Positions 24,993 through 31,406 of a stretch of 31,406 nt of DNA are shown piece by piece (within the stretch, counting starts at the first letter, position 1; every line of letters begins with the position of its first letter). The stretch covers positions 1 through 31,406 of the forward strand of contig CATYJU010000023.1 in NCBI GenBank assembly GCA_958407995.1, read 5' to 3'. Source of the stretch: an uncultured Collinsella sp. (lineage in GTDB: Bacteria; Actinomycetota; Coriobacteriia; Coriobacteriales; Coriobacteriaceae). The notes under the pieces were generated by a model that was not told where the DNA came from, did no database searches, and saw nothing but the letters and a program-made list of their open reading frames with translations. The position numbers and the translations under genes are program-made.

Positions 24993-26291
24993 GTGAAACT
25001 GTCGCAATTTAATGTGGTGCATGAACATAACGGAAGTCTTCTTATCATGAATGCGCGAACCGGCGGCATCCTGTCGTTAAATCCGGAATACGCGCAGAAA
25101 TTCAAAAGGATTCAAGAAGGGGACGTTCGGGATGCCGATGATCTTGTCGCGGAGCTGATAAGGGGAGGCATCCTAGTCAATGAGGAGAGGGACGAGCTTG
25201 GGGAGATCAGGTTGCAAAGTCGCGCCGCGCGCTTTGCGAATACTGCTCTGTCCCTTACCATTGCGCCAACGATGGCTTGCAACTTTTGCTGTCCCTAATG
25301 CTATGAAAAGGGACAGGCGTACACGACGATGGGCGAGGAGGTTTTGACACAGCTCTCCAAGTTCGTGAAAGATTACTATCCTGGTATCGCAAGTCTCTCA
25401 GTTGGATGGTACGGCGGCGAGCCTCTGCTCGGAATGAAGATGATCGAACGGATTACGTCGGATCTGAAAGATGTCGTGGGGCCAACGTGTGAATATTCCG
25501 CATCGATAGTGACAAATGGCTATCTGCTGACGCCTGATGTTGCAAGGAGGCTCGCGGCATGTGGTGTGACGAGCGCGCAAGTGACTATAGATGGATCGAA
25601 GTCGGATCACGATTCGAGAAGGATTCTTCACGACGGAAGCCCTACATACGAACGTATTCTCAAGAACGTCAAAGAGTGTGCCGACATCATCGATATTTCG
25701 ATAAGGAGCAACGTCGACAAGACCAACATCGAGGCCGCTCAAGAGCTATTGGATTATCTCGAGCTAAATGGCCTGATGAATAAGGTTCACTTCTATTTAG
25801 CCCCTGTTGACGATATCAATCAGGTATGTGCGAACGACAGCCACTGCTTTACTGTAAAAGAGTTCTCGTATGAGGAGACTGAGTTTTATAAAAGGGCAAT
25901 TGCGCGGGGCTTCAAAGTTCAACCTTTTGGTGGGACGAATTTCGGGATATGTTGCGCCGTTGGAATCAACTCGTACGTGGTTGATCCCGTCGGAGATTTG
26001 TATAAGTGCTGGGATGACATTGGAATGAAGGAGCGGAGGGTCGGAACTATTTTCGAGCCGCCAATGTTGAGCAAGAACATGATTAACTGGATGGCATATG
26101 AGCCGGATGACCCGGAATGCCAAGAGTGCTTTGCTTTTCCCATGTGCATGGGAGGGTGCCCCAACCACGCCTTAAACGGTGAGGGGAAACGTTGCGTTTC
26201 CTTCCGGTATGATGCCGAGCAAAAAATGCTGCTCTCCCAGATGATGAATACGGCAAAACGGGGTGCGGGGCAAAATGAGGCTGATGCTTAA
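24993..26291 (+). pseudogene. Radical SAM/SPASM peptide maturase interrupted by one in-frame TAA
   Basis: The frame spans 432 sense-position codons. Residues 1-80 resemble the PqqD-like/recognition N-terminus of peptide-modifying radical SAM enzymes (FNVVHEHNGSLLIMN, then GGILSLNPEY). The radical SAM motif reads CNFCCP-stop-CYEKG: Cys 96, 100 and 103 fit CxxxCxxC, and codon 102 (25296-25298) is TAA where Tyr, Phe or His is usual. The frame then stays open for 330 codons with GWYGGEPLL, TNGYLL and QVTIDG. A complete SPASM C-terminus follows (GDLYKC, then CQECFAFPMCMGGC and a final Cys) for two auxiliary iron-sulfur clusters. GTG 24993 follows GGAGATGG. It would form thioether links on the Cys-rich precursors. 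Unless the stop is suppressed or a base error, the enzyme is inactive. Confidence 0.82.
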
Positions 26292-27909
26292 TCTCTGTAG
26301 AAAATATATACTGGGCGGTCGATTCTACGCCTATCTTGTCGTAACAGTTTTGGTCGGGCTGCTTGCGCTTGCGGGTCCCTTTCTTACCGGCATAGTGGTA
26401 AACCGATTGGCGATGCCGGCCAGCGCCGATCTTGCCGCCGTTCTCGTTTGTTGCCTTATTTTGGTTGCGGTCCAAGCGGTTCGAGCGGGACTAGTGTATT
26501 GCTCAGAGATGCTGTACATCAACCTTCAGTCGCATGCGGGGTTCGGCTTAAATGCGGATACGCTTGAGCACGTGAAGCACCTTCCCCAGGCATTCTTCGA
26601 GGGCTTCAACGCGTCGTATTATAACCAGCAAATCAATCACGACGCTAATGACCTTGTCATCTTCGTAATCAACTCGGTTGTGGGGGTTTCAAGCAACGTT
26701 ATCACCCTTTTGTCCGCCCTGTTTGTTCTCGGTAGCCTGAATATCAAGTTGAGTGTGGTCTGCCTTGTTCTTGCGGCAGCGAGTGCCGCTTTTTATGCGG
26801 TTTCACGCGCAAGGCTGTTTGAGAGAAGTTTTGACGTACAAGAGCAGAGCGCGAGGTTTTTTTCCTGTCTACAAGATCAGTTGGAGAAAGTTGATTTCAT
26901 CCGCAAACATGCTTTGTTCGATAGGTCCCGCGCTGTACTGGTCGAAGCTTTTAATGGGCTCTATCCAACGATGAGAGCAAATCAGGAAGTAGGGTCTAGA
27001 TTTACCTTTGGCAACGCGTTGGTCGCTTCCGCCGCTCAAGGATGTCTTCTTGCTGTGGGCGCGGTTGAAGTGATGGGCGGGAGACTGTTGCCTGGTTTTC
27101 TCGTGACTGCTGTTGGATATTATTCGAACTTAAGCTCAGCGGTACAGTATTTGTTGGGCTGGGGAAGGGATTACCAGACTAATCGCGTATGCTATGAGCG
27201 GCTGAAAAGAATTTGGGATGTCCCGGTGGAAGCGAATGGCAAATTGGCGCTTGGTCCGATTGAGGAAATCCGTCTAGAGAACATCAAGCTACGTTATCCA
27301 GGGGCGGAAAGGGTCGCGTTAAGCATTGAGGGGTTCGCGTTTTCCAGGGGTCGGCTATATGGAATCTCGGGGCCGAATGGTTCGGGGAAGAGCTCGCTGC
27401 TGTCAGTGATATTGGGGCTATATCCAGATGACACAGAAGGGGCCGTTCGCTACAACGGGGTGTCACAGCGTTGCATCGATCGATATGCATTGCGGCGGTG
27501 TCGAGTCAGCATTACGGAGCAAGAACCCCCTATCGTTGAGGGGACGATTCTCGATAATCTTACGCTGCTTTCTGATGATTACGAGATGGATAAGCTGAAT
27601 CGGATGCTTGTCATATTGGGGCTAGACGAAATGGTTGCTTCTGTGGAGAACGGGGCAACGGCGATGCTTGACGGCGGGAAAGGAGGGGTGTCCGGCGGCG
27701 AGAAGCAAAAGATTGCAATTGTGAGACAGCTGTTGAAATCGCCGGACGTTATGCTTTTTGATGAACCGACCTCAGCACTTGATGCGAAGAGTCGAGGCGC
27801 GCTGATCAAATTGCTTCATGAAATTAAGAGAGACCATATTGTAATCGTTGTCACTCATGACGAGGAGATGCTTGCCGCCTGTGACGAGGTCATTTCGACG
27901 GCTGGATGA
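26275..27909 (+). CDS. ABC exporter with fused membrane and ATPase domains
   Basis: A 544-residue half-transporter of the peptide/lipid exporter type. Residues 1-300 hold the membrane domain with about six hydrophobic segments. The ATPase domain has Walker A GPNGSGKSS, signature VSGGEKQKIAIV, Walker B VMLFDEPTSALD and the switch VTHDEEM. There is no N-terminal C39 peptidase, so leader removal, if any, needs another protease. ATG 26275 lies inside the end of the radical SAM gene (17-base overlap), strongly suggesting coupling. As the last gene of the cluster it probably exports the modified peptide as a homodimer. Confidence 0.88.
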   Translation: MRLMLNLCRKYILGGRFYAYLVVTVLVGLLALAGPFLTGIVVNRLAMPASADLAAVLVCCLILVAVQAVRAGLVYCSEMLYINLQSHAGFGLNADTLEHVKHLPQAFFEGFNASYYNQQINHDANDLVIFVINSVVGVSSNVITLLSALFVLGSLNIKLSVVCLVLAAASAAFYAVSRARLFERSFDVQEQSARFFSCLQDQLEKVDFIRKHALFDRSRAVLVEAFNGLYPTMRANQEVGSRFTFGNALVASAAQGCLLAVGAVEVMGGRLLPGFLVTAVGYYSNLSSAVQYLLGWGRDYQTNRVCYERLKRIWDVPVEANGKLALGPIEEIRLENIKLRYPGAERVALSIEGFAFSRGRLYGISGPNGSGKSSLLSVILGLYPDDTEGAVRYNGVSQRCIDRYALRRCRVSITEQEPPIVEGTILDNLTLLSDDYEMDKLNRMLVILGLDEMVASVENGATAMLDGGKGGVSGGEKQKIAIVRQLLKSPDVMLFDEPTSALDAKSRGALIKLLHEIKRDHIVIVVTHDEEMLAACDEVISTAG

Positions 27910-28035
27910 TTATCGGATTGTGGCGTTGAAGACCAAGAAACTTGAAATGGCGTGGGCTCTGGGTAGGTCTCCACGGGTACGCCGTCGGTGCTGTACTCGA
28001 CCGCCCGGCAAGAAGGTTTTATAGCGTGTTTCCCC

Positions 28036-28080
28036 AGAGAGGTCCCTTTGTCCGGTAGTGGCGAGGGGAGCCTCTCTTTT
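28036..28080 (+). terminator. Terminator of the RiPP operon
   Basis: AGAGAGG and CCCT (28036-28047) pair with AGGGG and CCTCTCT (28064-28077), followed by TTTT. It lies 127 bases after the exporter stop; the bases between hold no recognisable gene. Confidence 0.6.
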
Positions 28081-28089
28081 GCTCACCTC

Positions 28090-28700
28090 TTGCGGCGGAG
28101 GGGGACACCATGCGCCTATGCAGGACAAACTGCGCGTTCTTGTCGAATGATGGGCTATGTGTAGAGATGATGGTCTCGGGTAGAGGCCGTGTCGCGCTCG
28201 GCTGCGATGAGCCAGGCAATTCAATCTTCATCCGGGAGGGCCTTGGCAAGACAAGCAGGGCGAAGACCTTGGCGACGTTCGGGAGCCGTGTGGCGCCCGG
28301 CTCCACGCTCATCCACGACATGGAGCCGGGCGCCACACGGCTCCCGTCAACAATCTGTCACTGAAGAGCCAGCACTACAACGCGAAGCTGCTCAAGGGCG
28401 TTCCCGACGGCCAGAACCCGCTGGGGCCCGTGAACCGGATGCGCTACTTCATGCAGTGCTTCCTGAGGGCTCATCCCGGCTCCAACCGGGACGACATGCG
28501 GGGCTGTGGCTATGAGTCCGCCCGAGGACAAGCTTGAGAAGGTCGCGATGGTGCTCGATCGGGCAATGCGATACCCGAAAACGCTCAGGTTCAGGCAGTT
28601 CTATGCAAGAAAGCCCAGTTCAGATGAGTTCGACGAGCAATATTTATCAACACAGTGCAAGGGGGGATTATATTTGTATTTCATCCGTGTTGAGCTTCAC
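28090..28700 (+). pseudogene. Broken DDE-type transposase (possibly IS1595-like)
   Basis: Three reading frames together look like the C-terminal half of a transposase. The first (28110-28345) holds LGCDEPG and GSTLIHDMEPGA. The second (about 28346-28500) holds NNLSLKSQHYNAKLL, NPLGPVNRM and CFLRAHPGSNRDDM. The third (28510 on) holds MSPPEDKLEKVAMVLDRAM and TLRFRQFYA. The H..LV.NL, NPL.PVN and FLRAH order resembles an IS1595-type family, but I am not certain of the family. At least two frameshifts and a small deletion inactivate it. A perfect inverted repeat lies at the first frameshift. The end of the gene is not well defined. Confidence 0.6.
28281..28345. repeat. Perfect 25-bp inverted repeat inside the transposase remnant
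   Basis: Bases 28281-28305 are the exact reverse complement of 28321-28345, separated by 15 bases. The left arm is coding in the expected frame (GSRVAPGST); the right arm replaces the residues expected after HDME and coincides with the frameshift. This looks like a template-switch copy of the left arm. Confidence 0.85.
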
Positions 28701-28806
28701 ACGGTGCGCGACTCATCGCAAACTGGCGGGCGCAGCGGAAAGAAAACCGACTGCAGACGAACGATCGATATCGGGAGCAGATAGCCACCGGATGCTTTTC
28801 GGTCTC

Positions 28807-29475
28807 CTACGCGTCGACCTCCGCGATTTCTTCTGCGTCTCGCCAAGTTGAAAGGAGCGATGTCGAAAACTCCTTTTCGGTTAGCGTCAAGACATCCTTC
28901 ACGCAAAAACCTTTCAATTTGTCAGGAAGCCCAAAACGCGCTTTTTTCCTAATCGAGCTGGCAACCCGCTTCAACGCGGTCTTGTTCTTGTCCTCGTTGT
29001 ATACCAAAACAAAGACGCAGTGCTCGCGAAACCATCTCGTCCTCTTTCCCCACAGGTCCGAGCAGATCAAAACGCTGTCCTTGCACTTCTCGATGAGGGC
29101 GTCCCTTTGGCCAAGATTGATACCAAGCTCTTCGTCATCCTTGGGATTGAGCCTCTTCCCCAGCGTCTCCTTCAGACTGCCGTTTTTAAATTCGACTAGA
29201 TATAACGTTTCCCGATCGCAATACAGCGCATCGGCGGAGCGCGGGAGTTGCATCCACCTATTGACCTTCTTGCAGTAGCATTCTTTAACAGAGTCAAAAT
29301 TGACAACAGGCAAATCGTCATCCACAAGAGAGACGCTCCCGTCTCTGGATGTTTTGGAGATGGTCGACGTGCAGTCCCTTAGGATACAGGTCCTGCAACG
29401 GGAGCAACCATCGCTGCCATCTGGCACCGCGGGAGAGTTCGGATGAGGGCAGGAGGCGCACAGGTCGCTACTCAA
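28807..29475 (-). CDS. Zn-ribbon/PD-(D/E)xK-like nuclease candidate
   Basis: A 222-residue protein from the TTG at 29475, which has GGGAGGAG seven bases upstream inside the preceding ATPase gene; the stop of that gene overlaps by eight bases. The N-terminus has cysteines at 6, 9, 24, 27, 30 and 35 (CASC, then CSRCRTC), suggesting a zinc-binding finger. The middle reads SADALYCDRETLYLVEFKNG, where D82, E95 and K97 match the D...ExK core of the PD-(D/E)xK fold used by restriction-like nucleases. The C-terminal half includes a hydrophobic strand HCVFVLVYNEDKN. Coupling to a SMC/OLD-like ATPase suggests the effector of a two-gene defence system. No named family is recognised; function is inference. 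A longer ATG start at 29505 is possible but less supported. Confidence 0.65.
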   Translation of the reverse strand: MSSDLCASCPHPNSPAVPDGSDGCSRCRTCILRDCTSTISKTSRDGSVSLVDDDLPVVNFDSVKECYCKKVNRWMQLPRSADALYCDRETLYLVEFKNGSLKETLGKRLNPKDDEELGINLGQRDALIEKCKDSVLICSDLWGKRTRWFREHCVFVLVYNEDKNKTALKRVASSIRKKARFGLPDKLKGFCVKDVLTLTEKEFSTSLLSTWRDAEEIAEVDA

Positions 29476-30766
29476 GGCCGTACTCCTCCCTCTCAAGCGT
29501 ATCAAAAGGAGCCGCCAGCTTCTCGTAGGCGACCTCAGTCGAGCCGGTTATATCGGCAAAGCGAGAGCGTCCATCAGTGCAGGTCTCCGCAAGATAATAT
29601 GAGCACAATCCATCAACAGCGTGCTTCTTAGAATACACTTCGATCGCATTCAGGAAATATGGACTATGGGTGCTCATTAAGACGTGCATCCCGAGCTCTT
29701 TCTGGAGCAGCACGATTATCTCGGCGAAGGCCAGCTGCCATGCAGGATGAAGATGAATCTCGGGTTCATCGAGGATAATAGTCCCTCCGGCATCTAGCGC
29801 GCCGGACTTCAAGAGCACCTTCATGATGGCGAACGTCTTCAAGCCAGCAGAAAGGTTCCCAGGCTCCAACCCCCGAGCGAAGCCCTCTTCGAGATACGTA
29901 AGGTGACCGCGACTTTCGCTCCTCTCGAAATGCCCCGGACATAAGGAGGAAACCTTGTCCATGAGAACCTTCAGGTGTCGCTCCTTCGCGATCTCTTCGA
30001 ACAGCGAGGACTCGCTGTCATCGTTACGGATGGTCGCCTGAATCAAATCTTGCCGCAGCTCCTCCTGGTGTCCAAGGAGGGGCTTGAACCGAAAAGCGGG
30101 GCCGTAGGGTCCTCCGAGAGAATCGATCAGGAACGGGTCGTCCAGATAATGCGCCCTGAATCGCAAAACCCTCCTATCGTGCACCTCCGCCACCTCGTCA
30201 CTTGCAACCGAGAAAACCGTAGATGCGTCCTTTATCTGGAGTTCGACCTTCCCGGGCTCTTCGCCGAAAACCGAATTGATCTGGCCGTTGAACTCGCTTC
30301 GGAACCTGTTTGTCGCAATCGCACGAAATACCTCATCATCGGAGATATCCATGATCTCGATAATCTGATCGGCAACTCCTGCTACGCCATTCGTGAAATC
30401 GGATTCGATCTCACGGGAGATCTCCTCCCCGTAATACTCCTTTATCTCATCAATAAGCTCGTCCCTCGTGCACTCGCCCGAAAAAACCCTGTCGATGAAA
30501 CTATTCATTCTTCCAGCAGTTCGCCTGTGGCGAGACGTGGAGTCGAGAGGGCTTCCCACATATGCCTTCCTGATGGCGCGCTCAACACTATTGCGCCTCA
30601 TGCGGTCGATTTTGTTCTCCGAATCGGACATGCTGTTGAAGGCCGCATAAAGCGCTTTTCCAACCGTGCTTTTCCCCGTCCCGTTCTCCCCGGCGATCAC
30701 GGCAATACCATTAATCTCGATATCGGCCTCAGCGACCCTGCCGATGTTTTTCATCTTGATTTTCAA
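29468..30766 (-). CDS. AAA/ABC-type ATPase (AAA_15/21, OLD-like)
   Basis: A 432-residue ATPase of the RecF/SMC-like class. It has Walker A GENGTGKST (26-34), a signature-like LSAGLKTFAIMKVLL, Walker B TIILDEPEIHLHP (D333, E334) and a switch histidine in STHSPYFL (H367). The middle (50-270) is charged and helical. No TOPRIM domain follows, unlike OLD proteins, so the enzymatic activity probably lies in the coupled downstream gene. TTG 30766 has GGTGAT five bases upstream; an in-frame ATG lies at 30754. A GATAAT -10 candidate is at 30813-30808 with a weak -35. ATPases of this kind serve as phage sensors in PARIS, AbiL-like and Septu-type systems; assignment here is by analogy. Confidence 0.8.
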   Translation of the reverse strand: MKIKMKNIGRVAEADIEINGIAVIAGENGTGKSTVGKALYAAFNSMSDSENKIDRMRRNSVERAIRKAYVGSPLDSTSRHRRTAGRMNSFIDRVFSGECTRDELIDEIKEYYGEEISREIESDFTNGVAGVADQIIEIMDISDDEVFRAIATNRFRSEFNGQINSVFGEEPGKVELQIKDASTVFSVASDEVAEVHDRRVLRFRAHYLDDPFLIDSLGGPYGPAFRFKPLLGHQEELRQDLIQATIRNDDSESSLFEEIAKERHLKVLMDKVSSLCPGHFERSESRGHLTYLEEGFARGLEPGNLSAGLKTFAIMKVLLKSGALDAGGTIILDEPEIHLHPAWQLAFAEIIVLLQKELGMHVLMSTHSPYFLNAIEVYSKKHAVDGLCSYYLAETCTDGRSRFADITGSTEVAYEKLAAPFDTLEREEYGLE

Positions 30767-30847
30767 TGCATATCACCAGCTCTAAACTCGCGAGACTCAA
30801 TAGCTCGATTATCGCACAGAGAGATCGACTTCTCGAGGACTCCCTAA

Positions 30848-30970
30848 ATGGAACGCGCGGTGAGGACATGGCTCGCCGCCGTCCGCTTCGCGTTCGCGCG
30901 GGGGAAGGTGACGACCAGGGACCTCTCCGGGCTCATCGAGAGGAGCGCCAGATTCTCCTCGTCCATTTGA
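30848..30970 (+). pseudogene. Truncated N-terminus of a small unknown gene, possibly HTH/WYL-like
   Basis: A 40-codon frame (MERAVRTWLAAVRFAFARGK, then VTTRDLSGLIERSARF) ends at a TGA that coincides with the first bases of a sequence resembling an IS3-family left end (TGAACTGTATC). The VTTRDLSGLIERS helix pair is like the start of WYL-type regulators. It has no strong ribosome-binding site. It is best explained as the head of a gene cut by the IS; it could also be a chance frame. Confidence 0.35.
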
Positions 30971-31059
30971 ACTGTATCGTATTCAAGGACGCTTGACTTA
31001 GAGGAATGGCGTTGAGCGGCGATAATCGTTTCAGCGCCAAAAAGAAAGGAGTGTCAGTC

Positions 31060-31279
31060 ATGGCAGACGGGCCCTCCTACACAGCGGGGTACCGCGCCGA
31101 GGCCGCAGACTTCGCCGCCGCGTCGGGGAAGCCCATCGCCCAAGTGGCAGCCGACCTCGGCATCAACGAGAAGACCCTGGGAAGATGGGTGACGGTCAGG
31201 AAGAAGGAGCTGACCAACCACCCGGTCGCGGCGGCCGCAAGTGCATGCGCGAGCTCGAGCCCGAGAACGAGCTCCTAAA
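31060..31279 (+). pseudogene. IS3-type OrfA transposase fragment
   Basis: It starts with AAAGGAG upstream of ATG 31060. Residues YTAGYRAEAADFAAASGKP, then IAQVAADLGINEKTLGRWV, form the OrfA helix-turn-helix. Near 31,230 a frameshift moves the expected continuation (CMRELEPENELLK, the coiled-coil part) to another frame; the original frame ends at 31278. OrfA normally goes on with KAAAFFA, which is missing. Non-functional. Confidence 0.8.
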
Positions 31280-31310
31280 AGGCCCCGACCTCACATTGGA
31301 GGCCGGGGCC
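31277..31310 (-). terminator. Terminator of the galE gene
   Basis: On the minus strand GGCCCCG pairs with CGGGGCC (31310-31281) and is followed by TTTT (31280-31277). It lies 44 bases past the galE stop. Confidence 0.7.
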
Positions 31311-31353
31311 CGTAGATTTTGGAATATGCCTAGAAATCTACCGCGGTTGAGTG

Positions 31354-31406
31354 CTACTCGGCGTCGGCGAAGCCGTTGGGGTTGTGGCTCTGCCAGTTCC
31401 AGCTAT
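31354..31406 (-). CDS. galE: UDP-glucose 4-epimerase, C-terminal end only
   Basis: The last 16 codons before a TAG read SWNWQSHNPNGFADAE, with the gene running off the window. W.WQS.NPNG(Y/F) near the C-terminus is characteristic of GalE, which interconverts UDP-glucose and UDP-galactose. The rest of the protein cannot be seen. It marks the right-hand edge of the IS-rich region. Confidence 0.75.
   Translation of the reverse strand, partial: SWNWQSHNPNGFADAE

Larger units (their letters stand above)
30968..31310 (+). mobile_element. IS3-family remnant (left part only)
   Basis: It begins with a TGAACTGTATC left-end-like sequence and contains an OrfA frame. The sequence loses similarity after the OrfA leucine-zipper region at about 31,280, where it meets the terminator of the gene on the other strand. 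No OrfB is present, so the element is truncated. Confidence 0.55.

Noticed and set aside
25296..25298. Recoding of the maturase stop as selenocysteine or pyrrolysine
   Set aside because: Those use TGA and TAG; this codon is TAA, and no SECIS-type structure is evident immediately after it.
26275..27909. C39 peptidase-containing bacteriocin exporter
   Set aside because: The protein starts almost directly with the membrane domain; there is no room for a C39 domain or its Cys/His pair.

Overview
The window reads as a chromosomal piece of a high-GC gut actinobacterium of the Coriobacteriia, most likely Collinsella. That is an inference from gene content, codon use and protein style; no database search was run. 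Positions 1 to about 19,650 look like ordinary chromosome. Positions 19,700 to 31,300 are an accessory, IS-scarred stretch lying between malQ and the 3' end of a galE gene.

Layout. 1-2360: a promoter, a possible Ile/Val-rich leader peptide and a terminator hairpin precede cstA, a carbon-starvation peptide/pyruvate transporter. 2467-4641: a large protein with a JetD-like TOPRIM C-terminus and a long charged middle. 4650-5054: a 34-bp-arm inverted repeat and a tRNA-Gln(UUG). 5093-7201: a peptidoglycan-binding protein and a polyprenyl diphosphate synthase. 7276-19542: an alpha-glucoside/maltodextrin region. It contains a PTS EIICB protein fused to a HAD phosphatase, a GntR/UTRA regulator, a maltodextrin-type ABC importer (Tat lipoprotein, two permeases, an MsmK-like ATPase), a glycogen/maltodextrin phosphorylase and 4-alpha-glucanotransferase. 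A motif close to TTGTTTAAACAA occurs at promoters in this region and probably marks one GntR regulon.

Accessory part. 19,705-20,573 is a chimera of IS remnants (IstB and IS110 pieces) between inverted ends of about 70 bp. A DUF2975-like membrane protein and an XRE regulator follow. The most interesting locus is 21,885-28,080, an apparent ribosomally made peptide (RiPP) cluster. It has a strong promoter and two 39-residue Cys-rich precursors with all five cysteines aligned. Mutually exclusive hairpins sit over the second stop codon. An ATPase plus two permeases resembling LanFEG immunity, a radical SAM/SPASM maturase and an ABC exporter complete it. The maturase carries an in-frame TAA inside its CxxxCxxC iron-sulfur motif, so this copy is either freshly inactivated, suppressed or misread. 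Next come a broken transposase with a perfect 25-bp inverted repeat, a coupled AAA ATPase/PD-(D/E)xK-like nuclease pair (candidate phage defence), an IS3-type remnant that appears to cut a small gene, and the C-terminus of GalE.

How they work together. Extracellular alpha-glucans would enter through the ABC importer or the PTS, be rearranged by MalQ and phosphorolysed by GlgP, with the GntR protein sensing a sugar ligand. In the RiPP locus, precursors would be cross-linked by the radical SAM enzyme and exported by the final ABC protein, while the three-subunit ABC system protects the producer.
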